A stretch of 64,000 nucleotides of DNA from Levilinea saccharolytica (lineage in GTDB: Bacteria > Chloroflexota > Anaerolineae > Anaerolineales > Anaerolineaceae), in contig NZ_LGCM01000008.1 of NCBI RefSeq assembly GCF_001306035.1, positions 1-64,000 on the forward strand, given 5' to 3'. Within the stretch, counting starts at the first letter, position 1; each line of letters begins with the position of its first letter. Both the position numbers and the translations under genes were made by a program. A model generated the notes under the pieces. That model saw nothing but the letters and a program-made list of their open reading frames with translations. It did no database searches and was not told where the DNA came from. Below are positions 52,456-60,656 of the stretch, one piece after another.

Positions 52456-52456
52456 G

Positions 52457-53020
52457 TTAATTCTCCACCTGGGCTTGCAGGCGCTCCAGGAGCCGGTAAT
52501 ATTTCTTTTTGATGCGGGTCTCAGGCTCGCTCAGGATTGAGGCAATCTCGGCGAAGGGAAGGTCTGCTACAATGCGCAGGCGCAGGTACTCCTGCTCGAG
52601 CGGGCTGAGCCGGGATATCAGGCTTTCCAGGTCGCACAGACGGTCCTGGTCTGTTTGGGACAGTGTCACTTCCACAGCTTTTGCTGATTCCAGTTCTTCG
52701 TCAAAGTCCGCCATAGGGCGGCGCTGAGATTGGCGGAAATAGTCGAAGGCCTTATTGCGGGCGATGGTAAAAACCCAGGGCGTGAATTTCCGCGGGTCGC
52801 GCAGCCCGGACAGGTTTTCAAGCGCGGTCACAAACGTCAGTGAGGTCAGGTCTTCCGCATCTGCTACGTTGCGCACGCGACTGTAGAGATAATAGAAGAC
52901 ATTGGTTGCATTCCTACGATAAAGCTCAGTAAAGTCCGCTGTTATCGTCTGGTGGGTTCCTTCGGCTTCGTTCATCATCAAGGCAAGGGATTCCTTTTTA
53001 AGGGCTTTGGTTTCATTCAT
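52457..53020 (-). CDS. ECF RNA polymerase sigma factor (2)
   Basis: A 187-residue ECF sigma factor: region 2 AEDLTSLTFVTALENLSGL and FTIARNKAFDYFR, region 4 LSPLEQEYLRLRIVADLPF and TRIKKKYYRLLERL. AAGGAAC precedes the ATG. It is paired with the DUF4179-type gene downstream. Confidence 0.9.
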   Translation of the reverse strand: MNETKALKKESLALMMNEAEGTHQTITADFTELYRRNATNVFYYLYSRVRNVADAEDLTSLTFVTALENLSGLRDPRKFTPWVFTIARNKAFDYFRQSQRRPMADFDEELESAKAVEVTLSQTDQDRLCDLESLISRLSPLEQEYLRLRIVADLPFAEIASILSEPETRIKKKYYRLLERLQAQVEN

Positions 53021-53539
53021 TGATGTTCCTTTTCAGGATCGATCCATTTGATTGTATTGTAGCTACATTAAGTAAGTCGCTGGAAGGGAGAGCAATGTGA
53101 CAATTCATGCCGCGAGTGTAAAGATAGGTTTTAGATGACCTTACCTCCAGCGCCTTGAAACCTGAAAAGATAACAAAATTGGATATCTCGACCCTCAGCT
53201 GGGTTACTAGTTGTTGGCCAGAACGGAAGTTGAGGAGGTGACTCTGGTTTAATCGCCCATTTTGATGTAACAACAGGAGGTCCAATCTACATATGACAGA
53301 AAGACACACCAAATGATTGGTGCTTGAGAGGATTCCGCTTTAGATCAGGAAAGGTTGAATTGTTTACCTTGAGTACCTGGCGCAGCCTTCGTTCAGCCTG
53401 TTAGTAGATTAATACGGACAACCTTATCACCTTCAAAAAGACCATCAACCGCCTTGGGCTTTTATAAAATTGGCTGTGAGCGAAGAACAAGGGGTCTTTC
53501 AGCTCTTGAAGGTGAAACTTGCTTGAGGACAACAAGGTT
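53021..53539. other. 519-base stretch without a recognised gene
   Basis: Mixed composition, with several stop codons in all frames. A strong AGGAGG-type site precedes an ATG at 53293 that stops after seven codons, so this could be the remnant of a lost gene. I see no repeat, tRNA or long hairpin. It separates two sigma/DUF4179 pairs and must hold the promoter of the sigma gene at 53020. Confidence 0.4.
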
Positions 53540-55648
53540 TCAAGGTACTATCACTTTGGCCACGACATCTAAGATTTCCTGTGGTGGGAAAGAAACTTTT
53601 TCTATTAGCAAATAGCGTTCGGTGGATTCTACTCTGTTCGTTCCATCCTCCAACCGCCAGAATGCCTGGAATTGGATTTGTTGGCCTGTAGCCAGGTCGA
53701 TCCATACCTTATTGCCAGATCCGACAAATGCTTGCGCTTCGCCTGCAAGCAGGGTGGGCTGTGAAAAGGATTCTACTGATGTGATGACAATGCAGGCTTG
53801 GCCATCGTCACAGGCTATTTCCTCGCGTGTAAAGGAGCCACCATATTGTACTGCACGCTCCAGGTCACGTGTAAGTATGTCTGCAGAAAAACGGTAAGGC
53901 TGACCATTATTGAAACCCGCATCACCGGTCGTGAAGTTGACCGAATAATCGCCGATCGTTGCTGTCAACTGGATTGTATTTCCATTTGCATCCTTATCCA
54001 TCCAAACGCTGCGGATAACGTAGCCGTTGGCATCCGTCTCGATCCATTGTTCGCTGATTAAATAAGGCAGGGGATACGTTTGACCAGAACGAGGAATCGA
54101 TGTTCTCTCCGTCACCACATGAATCCATGCCGGGCCTTCCTGGAAAGGTGCATCGAACTGCTGGGCCAGCATCTGGACTTCGAGCAAAACCGGATTCGTT
54201 GAAGCAAAGGTTGGGGTGGCATAGGGTGGTTGGGTTGGGGCAGATGTTACAGTAGGTTGCACTGCTGCCCCCTGGGGCGCAGGTGAGGGCTGCCATTGGA
54301 TCTCCCAAGAACCGTGAGCCGTATAGTATGCACGCGTCACCTGCACTTCAAACGGTTGTGATGGGATTTTCTCAAATCTCATTCCAGCCGAAATTCCCCC
54401 GTTTGCCAGTGGGATACCACCACCAGCGCCGCGCACCAAGGGATCTGGAGTGTACAACATGACACCCGTCAGGTTTTCAGCTGGCTCAAATTCAAACAGC
54501 AGCTCCGTGGTTGATACGAGACTCGCCCTGGCAGCCCGCAGCGTGAAACCACCAATTTGGATCACATCGTCCAGTGTCCAGATTTGTCCGACCGCCGGAT
54601 CTGGCCCGGGGTCGAACAGAAAACCATTGGCGTCATCCATCGAGAAGTCAATTGACACAGGCAATTCCTTCGCGGTGGGAAAAACATTCAATGAAACCGT
54701 TAACTGCTCATTACCGGAGAAGGGTGAGGTTTGGAATATCTTGGCATTTCCATCCATCGTATCGGGAGTGATATCGATGGCCGGATATATTGCGCCATTT
54801 TGATCTGTCAGGACAACATTCCAATCGTTGTTGAGTGACATGCCGGGTTGATCGAAGTGTAGAGAAACTTGAAATACAGTTTTGTTGCTGGCCGGGGCGA
54901 TATGGTCCAGAACCAGGGTAACCCCATCATGGGTTTCGCTTCTCAATTGCTCTGACTGTTCCGGCTCAGATGGAAGGATTTCACCTGGTTTTGCCAGGCG
55001 CAATTGCATAGGCACGCTAAAATTCTGGCCACCCAGGTTTTCAACAAACAAAACCAGATCACTTGTAGCAGTAGGCAATGGTGGAAAGACGTAAGTCAAG
55101 TGTGCACCATTTGAATCAACTGCCATGCCGCTGCTCATTTGGAAGGATATTTTTTCACCGTTTGGCAAGAAAACAAAAGCCTGAGAAAAATCCTGTTCTT
55201 CAGGTAACCCCGTTACGGTCAGATTTACCCACAACTTACTCTCGTCACTTACCGCCTGATCTACGCTCAGTGTTACACCCCCGCTAATAGCATCAACCGG
55301 TTCTGACAGTAGATAGACCGACCGGATATCTGAAGTAAAACCAAAGCCGGGGATAAATCCGGTTAACCTGCCAAGCGCATACACCACTCCAGTTAGCAAG
55401 GATAAGGCAATAAGTACCACGATCAACGCAAAGATGGGGCGAGCTCGTAAAGTTTGCATGATTTCTCTCCTATCACTCCACAAAAAATGGAATCGGGGTT
55501 TGGTTTTGTGTTGAAGCAATTCACCCTGGCGCTGGCGCAATTCTTGTTCCAGGCGGGCTGCAAAAGAGGACGATGGTTCGAGAGTGGCATAATACTCGGT
55601 AATTGCAGCGTCCAGTTCCGGCGGAAGTGCCCAATCTAAGTCAGACAT
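53540..55648 (-). CDS. Large DUF4179-type membrane protein, putative anti-sigma factor
   Basis: A 702-residue protein: a soluble start (about 1-65), one transmembrane helix (ARPIFALIVVLIALSLLTGV), two DUF4179-like beta domains (SVYLLSEPVDAISGGVTLSV; LRSETHDGVTLVLDHIAPAS), a Thr/Pro-rich linker and a C-terminal beta domain. The ATG at 55648 is preferred, with GGGAGG upstream, and overlaps the sigma gene by 8 bases. It is a larger relative of the protein at 50920. Confidence 0.78.
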   Translation of the reverse strand: MSDLDWALPPELDAAITEYYATLEPSSSFAARLEQELRQRQGELLQHKTKPRFHFLWSDRREIMQTLRARPIFALIVVLIALSLLTGVVYALGRLTGFIPGFGFTSDIRSVYLLSEPVDAISGGVTLSVDQAVSDESKLWVNLTVTGLPEEQDFSQAFVFLPNGEKISFQMSSGMAVDSNGAHLTYVFPPLPTATSDLVLFVENLGGQNFSVPMQLRLAKPGEILPSEPEQSEQLRSETHDGVTLVLDHIAPASNKTVFQVSLHFDQPGMSLNNDWNVVLTDQNGAIYPAIDITPDTMDGNAKIFQTSPFSGNEQLTVSLNVFPTAKELPVSIDFSMDDANGFLFDPGPDPAVGQIWTLDDVIQIGGFTLRAARASLVSTTELLFEFEPAENLTGVMLYTPDPLVRGAGGGIPLANGGISAGMRFEKIPSQPFEVQVTRAYYTAHGSWEIQWQPSPAPQGAAVQPTVTSAPTQPPYATPTFASTNPVLLEVQMLAQQFDAPFQEGPAWIHVVTERTSIPRSGQTYPLPYLISEQWIETDANGYVIRSVWMDKDANGNTIQLTATIGDYSVNFTTGDAGFNNGQPYRFSADILTRDLERAVQYGGSFTREEIACDDGQACIVITSVESFSQPTLLAGEAQAFVGSGNKVWIDLATGQQIQFQAFWRLEDGTNRVESTERYLLIEKVSFPPQEILDVVAKVIVP

Positions 55649-56180
55649 TTTTCGCCTCCCAATTCTCACGCAGCCAGTGGATCGTGCGGTGGACCATCAT
55701 TTTGACCGCAGCTTCGCTCTTACCATCTAGTGCAGCTATTTCCGCGAAACTTAGTCCACCGGCAAAGCGCAGGCGCATCAGCTCTTGTTTATCTTCATCC
55801 AACTCTGAAAGTAATTCTTTAAGACGAGTTTTGTTATCAGAAAATTGAATCTGATCGAATGGATCCGGGTCAAGGAGAGCAGCTTCTTCAAGTGAGACAG
55901 CGGGGCGCTGACGATACAAATCGATCAGCCTGCGCCTTGCAATGGTAAATAACCAGGCCGCGAAATTTCCACCTTCACGGTATCGCTGATGGATAAGTCC
56001 TTCCAGAGCTTCAGTGAACACTCTGGAGGTGATATCCTCAGCATCTTGAGAATTCCCCAGGCGTATGAGCAAATAGCGATAGACCGGTGTTAAATAACGC
56101 CGGTAAAGAGCGGCAAAAGCATCTGGATCGTGCCGGGCATTTTCTACAAGAGCATCATCATCGGGCAATGTTTGCATCAT
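55641..56180 (-). CDS. ECF RNA polymerase sigma factor (3)
   Basis: A 179-residue ECF sigma factor: region 2 AEDITSRVFTEALEGLIH and LFTIARRRLIDLYRQ, region 4 LDEDKQELMRLRFAGGLSF and AAVKMMVHRTIHWLREN. It is coupled to the DUF4179-type gene downstream. Confidence 0.9.
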   Translation of the reverse strand: MMQTLPDDDALVENARHDPDAFAALYRRYLTPVYRYLLIRLGNSQDAEDITSRVFTEALEGLIHQRYREGGNFAAWLFTIARRRLIDLYRQRPAVSLEEAALLDPDPFDQIQFSDNKTRLKELLSELDEDKQELMRLRFAGGLSFAEIAALDGKSEAAVKMMVHRTIHWLRENWEAKNV

Positions 56181-56319
56181 CGTATTAGTATATCGGGGAA
56201 ATAGTCCGAAAGTAACAAAGGCTCATTTCTTGAATTATATTGTGGAGGACCAGCAAGCGTATGCTGGCCATGTCATAGAATAATAAGGTACTCGTGCGTT
56301 GAGTAGATGCCGGATGTCC

Positions 56320-56599
56320 GCAACATTCATCTTCTGTAGCGATTATCGGTTTTTGGGCTGCCTGGGAATTGAAGTGGTGGGGTGGCGCGGATGCAGTGAG
56401 TGCAATTACAGTTTGTCTAATCTGGCCAGGGATGTCATTTATTGTATCGTTTTTGGTTATTCACTTTATCGTTGTGATTGCTACAGGATTGGTTTCAATG
56501 ATACGGGAACAGAAAATCAAGCTTCATCGATTACCGGGATTGCCGATATTGTTAGCCTCTGTATTAATCTTGAAAGTAGGGATAACCTTTTTAGGTTAA
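56320..56599 (+). pseudogene. 3' fragment of a prepilin peptidase gene
   Basis: The frame reads SVAIIGFWAAWELKWWGGAD ... REQKIKLHRLPGLPILLASV and matches the C-terminal 90 residues of the peptidase at 38716. It includes the second catalytic Asp but lacks the N-terminal half and Asp20. An in-frame stop lies just upstream near 56300. It has no start codon at the expected place, so it is a remnant left after recombination or duplication. Confidence 0.8.
56360..56397 (+). repeat. 38-base identical segment, right copy
   Basis: Identical to 39043-39080. It lies in the peptidase fragment, at the right end of the 39-56 kb block, and 218 bases from an excisionase-like gene. Confidence 0.6.
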
Positions 56600-56614
56600 T
56601 CCGCAATGCCTGGA

Positions 56615-56770
56615 TTATGCTTTTGTGTTCAATACAAAACTTTCGATGTCTTCCTCTCTTACGCGGACTACTTTACCAATTCTCACAACTGGAATTTCAC
56701 CAGTTTGCATCAACCGATAAGCACCGGATTTACTTATTCTTAGGTATTTCGCAACTTCCTCGGCTTTCAG
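56615..56770 (-). CDS. Excisionase-like helix-turn-helix protein, possibly 5'-truncated
   Basis: The frame reads KAEEVAKYLRISKSGAYRLM, then QTGEIPVVRIGKVVRVREED, the HTH_17/excisionase (MerR-like) pattern of recombination directionality factors. No ATG, GTG or TTG opens the frame; CTG at 56770 would give 51 residues. The open frame continues upstream to about 56870. Either it uses a rare start or its 5' end is lost. It sits beside the peptidase fragment, where an element border would be. Confidence 0.6.
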   Translation of the reverse strand: MKAEEVAKYLRISKSGAYRLMQTGEIPVVRIGKVVRVREEDIESFVLNTKA

Positions 56771-56906
56771 TAGCCGTTTTTGAGGATATGTGGGAGGTGT
56801 AGCTTTATCTAAGGGAGTTTTTTCAGTGGCTTGGTTTGGAATAACCCGAAGTAGATTCTTAACCCCTCACCGTTCACGCAATTCGCCCATCTTGATTCAC
56901 AATAAT

Positions 56907-56940
56907 GCGAGGTTGTCCAAAACAATGTAAACAACCTCGC
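56907..56940. terminator. Hairpin terminator
   Basis: Perfect 10-base arms GCGAGGTTGT (56907-56916) and ACAACCTCGC (56931-56940) with a 14-base loop, 35 bases beyond the stop of the DUF4367-like gene. The minus-strand flank ATTATTGTG is only partly T-rich. Confidence 0.6.
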
Positions 56941-56974
56941 TTGGGTGAAGATTTCTCTTTTTCAGTGAGGAACG

Positions 56975-57784
56975 TTATGGCTCGACAGTTGTCATTTGTG
57001 CTGGTTGAGCTTCGACATTCTGCAGTGAGGAGGCAATTTTCAGCACTTGCTTTAGAGTGAGATTGGAGAGAATTTCCAGCCGGATCTCTCCGATCTGCCA
57101 GGTCAACCGAACGCCGTCAGTATATTGGATCGGATTGAGGTAAACTTGCCCATTAGGCTCAGGCTGAACTCCGCCATCCTTGGCCAAAGGGATTCTTGCA
57201 TCCACTTCTCCTGACAATCCGGTGAATAAAACTGCGGGTAGATCATTTACTTTAATTTCCCTGCCTAGGGGTAGAGTTTCGCCCAATAACGTCTTTCGCT
57301 CATTTAGAATTACAAATTGGTCGTCTTTGTTGATGGTGAGTTTTAATGTATCAAGATTTGTAACCTCATCTGTGTAAGAATCGGGGACCATTACCCAATC
57401 CCCATATGGCAGATAGTTCGGGTATAGTGGGGTAAATCCCAAAGAGCCGTCACTGAACAAGCCCACTTGCACCTTGCTATGAGGGGTCAAAAAAGAGAAT
57501 ACAGTTATTTGGTCATTAATCCAATCAACTACTTGAGCTCGAACGGTGGGAATAAACGCTGTAGTTGCAACAGCTACAAGTACCAGCAATAAAGTTGCGT
57601 AAAGAAAAGCTTTTCTCATAGAGAACCCTCCTTTCAAGTTTCTTGTTGTGACTTCATTTTGGTGTTCATTCGATCTTGAACCAAGGCGCGACTCAATCTG
57701 TGGCCACAGGTTAATGGTTTTTCTTGGAGATTGCTCATCAGCAATCTTTTGTATAATCCAGTGAGAGTGATTTACATTCTTCAT
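56975..57784 (-). CDS. DUF4367-like membrane protein, putative anti-sigma factor
   Basis: A 269-residue protein: a soluble N-terminus, one transmembrane helix (near 58-77, AFLYATLLLVLVAVATTAFI), and an extracellular part resembling DUF4367 (PLYPNYLPYGDWVMVPDSY, LTWQIGEIRLEILSNLTL). It follows an ECF sigma gene by 20 bases. AAAGGAG precedes the start. Confidence 0.75.
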   Translation of the reverse strand: MKNVNHSHWIIQKIADEQSPRKTINLWPQIESRLGSRSNEHQNEVTTRNLKGGFSMRKAFLYATLLLVLVAVATTAFIPTVRAQVVDWINDQITVFSFLTPHSKVQVGLFSDGSLGFTPLYPNYLPYGDWVMVPDSYTDEVTNLDTLKLTINKDDQFVILNERKTLLGETLPLGREIKVNDLPAVLFTGLSGEVDARIPLAKDGGVQPEPNGQVYLNPIQYTDGVRLTWQIGEIRLEILSNLTLKQVLKIASSLQNVEAQPAQMTTVEP

Positions 57785-57804
57785 TTACTTTTCTCCTTTC
57801 ATTA

Positions 57805-58362
57805 TCATTTGAACGGGGCAAGCAGGTTTCGCAGTCTTTTCCGTGCCACACTCAAATGCCATCGTATTGTGCCAGGCGAACAATTTAGCTGACTGGCAGA
57901 GTCCACGGTACTCAGATTTAGAAAATAGTGCATCACTATCGCTGCCTTTTGGGTCGGCGAGAGCTGGATAATGGCCTGTCGCATTTCACTTACCAGTTCT
58001 TCCTGCTCGATAGAACTCTCAGGCTCTCGAATATTTTCGGCCAATTTTCGTAACACAAACGCATAATTCTCGTCCCCATCATCACTCAATGCAACATTAC
58101 GGCTTTGCTGGCTTGACGCCTTTATCGAATCATTGATCACGATCCGGAGAAACCAGGGACGAAATGGGCGTGTCTCATCGAACCCTTTGATCTTATCAAA
58201 GGCTCGAAGAAACGCCGTTTGTACGATATCCTCGGCTATCACTCGGTCGCCAGTAATAAGACATGCCGCTTGGATCGCATCTATTTGGTACATTTCCACA
58301 AGCATCTGCAACCCACCGATGTCTCCCGCCTTGAGTTGGGTGATAGCTTTTGCTTCATCCAT
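57805..58362 (-). CDS. ECF RNA polymerase sigma factor (4)
   Basis: A 185-residue ECF sigma factor: region 2 AEDIVQTAFLRAFDKIKGF and FLRIVINDSIKASSQQ, region 4 LSPTQKAAIVMHYFLNLST and GTIRWHLSVARKRLR. The ATG at 58362 is preferred, with AAGGAG 5 bases upstream. The fourth sigma gene in 12 kb. The 58363-58710 stretch upstream shows no gene. Confidence 0.9.
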   Translation of the reverse strand: MDEAKAITQLKAGDIGGLQMLVEMYQIDAIQAACLITGDRVIAEDIVQTAFLRAFDKIKGFDETRPFRPWFLRIVINDSIKASSQQSRNVALSDDGDENYAFVLRKLAENIREPESSIEQEELVSEMRQAIIQLSPTQKAAIVMHYFLNLSTVDSASQLNCSPGTIRWHLSVARKRLRNLLAPFK

Positions 58363-58710
58363 TAATACTCCTTGCATTCTGAAGTTGAGAGCCCTCACTA
58401 TTAATATCCCTGAAAATGAAAAATGTTGGGGTGGAGGATTTTCAAAATGATTTAATATCTATCTACGCATTATACTAACCAAAGAATAGAAAGTTGTTTT
58501 CAGTAATTTTGCCCTTCTGTTCTTTACGCGTGAGCATTCCTTTATAAGTTGATATTTACACAAACTGAGGTGTAGAGAGACCTATCGGAAATGTTTGAAA
58601 TCGCATATTTCAGGCGGGTGTATATTGACAGCAATACATGGAAATGACATCCATTAATTTCTCACAAAAATATAGTTGGGGTGGTTCTGGTATCTTCCTA
58701 AACTTTCTAT

Positions 58711-58745
58711 GGCCATCTTGGATAACGCTTTTTCAGCAATATAAT
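58711..58745 (+). promoter_or_regulatory. Promoter of machine operon 3 (shared GGATAA type)
   Basis: GGATAA (58720-58725) is 14 bases from TATAAT (58740-58745), preceded by GGCCATCTT. It parallels the boxes at 7652, 23971 and 60513. Confidence 0.62.
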
Positions 58746-58775
58746 TATTAATAGACAATCTTTGATTAATCGTTG

Positions 58776-58823
58776 GCTGGACAGAACCTTCTGGGCGCAG
58801 AAGTGAGTCCAGCTTTAATTTTT
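58776..58823 (+). terminator. Leader terminator/attenuator of operon 3
   Basis: Outer stem GCTGGAC (58776-58782) / GTCCAGC (58807-58813) encloses CTTCT (58788-58792) / AGAAG (58799-58803), followed by TTTAATTTTT. It is preceded by ATTAATCGTTG. It has the same build as the leaders of operons 1, 2 and 4. Confidence 0.68.
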
Positions 58824-58861
58824 AAGCACTTGCACTGATGCAGAATGGATAGGAGCGCCTT

Positions 58862-59362
58862 CTGATCGCTACTTTCGCCGTTTTAACCCTGTTTTTTGCC
58901 TGTATGGTCTACGATCTCCGCAACCACCAGGTCCCCACACCATTAACCGTTGGCGGGATGGTTGGTGCAGGTTTGTATGCCCTTTTCAACGGCTTATGGG
59001 CTCCAGTATTGTTGATGATTGCATTGACACACGTATCAGATTTCAACCCCCGAGAAAAACGTCTGGCATTCGCCCTCACGTTGTCCGTATTTTCTGCAAT
59101 TTTTCAACCTTCAGCGGCGTTGATTTGCCTTCTTATCCTTGTCGTGTGGGTACTTTGGGAATTTGGTGTTTTGGGAGGTGCGGATGTCAAGTTGATCATT
59201 ACTGCTGCCCTGGTTCTTGGAAATCCAATTTTTCTGATCCCGATAACAGTTGTCGGTGGAGTGCAGGGCGTAATCGCGAGCCTTCAGAAAAAGAGGGAAA
59301 TTCCTTTTGTCGTATCAATTTTTTGTGGGACATTGTTGTTCGTTCTCTATCCATATTTCTAA
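58862..59362 (+). CDS. A24-type prepilin peptidase (copy 2), CTG start
   Basis: A 166-residue membrane peptidase. The first catalytic Asp is in MVYDLRNHQVP and the second in LGGADVKL. The ATG at 58904 would cut off the first transmembrane helix, while CTG at 58862 keeps it and has AGGAG 6 bases upstream. So a rare CTG start is proposed. It is followed by a pilin and TadE/TadG-like genes, which it may process. Confidence 0.8.
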   Translation: MIATFAVLTLFFACMVYDLRNHQVPTPLTVGGMVGAGLYALFNGLWAPVLLMIALTHVSDFNPREKRLAFALTLSVFSAIFQPSAALICLLILVVWVLWEFGVLGGADVKLIITAALVLGNPIFLIPITVVGGVQGVIASLQKKREIPFVVSIFCGTLLFVLYPYF

Positions 59363-59384
59363 AGAAGGAAGGAGGTGATTGGCA

Positions 59385-59531
59385 TTGCGTTTCCTAAATG
59401 ATAACCGGGGAATTGAGTCGACTGAGGTCGCATTGATCATTGCAGTGGTTGTTCTGGTGGCTTATGGTGCATATCGGTTGCTGGGTCAAAATATCGCTGC
59501 CATCGTGACTGATATTGCTGGAAAAATATAG
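59385..59531 (+). CDS. flp: Flp-type pilin 3
   Basis: A 48-residue pilin with a TTG start; AAGGAGGTGA lies just upstream. Leader MRFLNDNR, cleavage Gly9, then IESTEVALIIAVVVLVAYGA with Glu at +5 followed by Val. This matches the Flp pilin plan and resembles pilin 2 in size. Confidence 0.82.
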   Translation: MRFLNDNRGIESTEVALIIAVVVLVAYGAYRLLGQNIAAIVTDIAGKI

Positions 59532-59611
59532 TCAAATCAATGGTCTGCCAGCAATGCTCCCTTCGGGGATGTTCCATAAACTGGCAGATCAATTATTCCT
59601 CAAGGAGGATT

Positions 59612-60022
59612 ATGAGGTTTATTAAAGACACTCGTGGGATGGAATTGCTTGAGGCTGCAATTACAACTCCAATTGCGATCATGGTAATGTTGGCGATTGT
59701 TAACCTGGGGATGTTAGTCTATGCCCAACAGGCAGTGCAAGCCGCTGCCAGGCATGGTGCGCGCATGGGAAGTGTGGCGCAGCAATGTCCAGCCTGTTAT
59801 GCCATGAGTGGAGCAAGAGACGCAATCGCCCAGGCAGGGATTCTGGAAAATACTTCGGTCAGTGTCTTGGCTCCTGGAGGAAGTGCCGGCAGCATTTTAA
59901 AGATTCAAGTCAGCGGCAGTGTACCCAACTTTATGGCTCCTCTGACCAGCCTGTTTCCAGGTTTGCCAGGGCAGACGTTTACTGTCCGTGCTGATTCAAC
60001 ATTTCGGCAAGAAGGCTGGTAA
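59612..60022 (+). CDS. TadE-like minor pilin
   Basis: A 136-residue protein with the pseudopilin leader RGMELLEAAITTPIAIMVML (Gly, then Glu at +5) and the Ala-rich AQQAVQAAARHGARMG segment of TadE. AAGGAGG precedes the ATG. Confidence 0.83.
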   Translation: MRFIKDTRGMELLEAAITTPIAIMVMLAIVNLGMLVYAQQAVQAAARHGARMGSVAQQCPACYAMSGARDAIAQAGILENTSVSVLAPGGSAGSILKIQVSGSVPNFMAPLTSLFPGLPGQTFTVRADSTFRQEGW

Positions 60023-60023
60023 T

Positions 60024-60458
60024 ATGCTGTGGCGAGATCGACGTGGCTATTCAATGACTTTCTGGGCGGTATTCATTGGGTTGGTGATGATACCTGCCCT
60101 GGCATTGGCTATTGAACTCGGACGGTATTTTTATGCCATTTCAGAAGTGGCAAAAGCAGCGGATGCAGCAGCAGTTGCCGCTTCCGCTGAGATCAATCAG
60201 CAAGTTTTTCAAGATACCGGAAGTCTTGTCCCTACTTCAAGAACCTGGGGGAACGCTCAGGCTTATGTGACGTCAAATACAGCCAGCTTATCCGCTAAGG
60301 GGGTACATGCCTTTGTTACAGGGATTCAGGTCAGTGGGGGAGACAACACTGTACGGGTTTCTGTATCCGCAGATTTATCTATCCTGTTTCCATCAGTAGT
60401 TCCCAAGGTGCTTGTCACTCAAACCGGGGTGGCTAAACTACGTGTCTTCACACATTGA
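60024..60458 (+). CDS. TadG/TadE-like pilus-associated protein
   Basis: A 144-residue protein with one N-terminal helix (RRGYSMTFWAVFIGLVMIPA) and the Ala-rich AISEVAKAADAAAVAASAE segment of TadG N-termini. It starts one base after the TadE stop. It is short for TadG and lacks its large C-terminal part. Confidence 0.78.
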   Translation: MLWRDRRGYSMTFWAVFIGLVMIPALALAIELGRYFYAISEVAKAADAAAVAASAEINQQVFQDTGSLVPTSRTWGNAQAYVTSNTASLSAKGVHAFVTGIQVSGGDNTVRVSVSADLSILFPSVVPKVLVTQTGVAKLRVFTH

Positions 60459-60507
60459 TCGATTTTTACCCATAAAGGAGCGTGGCATTATTGAAAAGAA
60501 ATAGACC

Positions 60508-60539
60508 ATCTAGGATAAGCACCTTGTAATTGATATACT
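60508..60539 (+). promoter_or_regulatory. Promoter of operon 4 (shared GGATAA type)
   Basis: CTAGGATAAGC with GGATAA at 60513-60518, 15 bases, then TATACT (60534-60539). It is the fourth copy of the module and lies upstream of the OB-fold gene. Confidence 0.7.
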
Positions 60540-60575
60540 CTGATTGATAACTCAATATTCCTTAATCAATCGTTG

Positions 60576-60616
60576 GCCGGACAAAACCCACTGGGATCTG
60601 TCCGGCATTTTCTTTT
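60576..60616 (+). terminator. Leader terminator/attenuator of operon 4
   Basis: Outer stem GCCGGAC (60576-60582) / GTCCGGC (60600-60606) encloses CCC-ACT-GGG and is followed by ATTTTCTTTTT. Upstream, GATTGAT (60542-60548) pairs with ATCAATC (60565-60571). Confidence 0.7.
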
Positions 60617-60656
60617 TAACCCTAGATGACGAAGGTTTCATAAACACGGAGGTCAG

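Noticed and set aside
53013-53312. 99-codon minus-strand frame in the 53.0-53.5 kb gap
   Set aside because: It overlaps the sigma-gene promoter region, lacks a ribosome-binding site and has unlikely composition.
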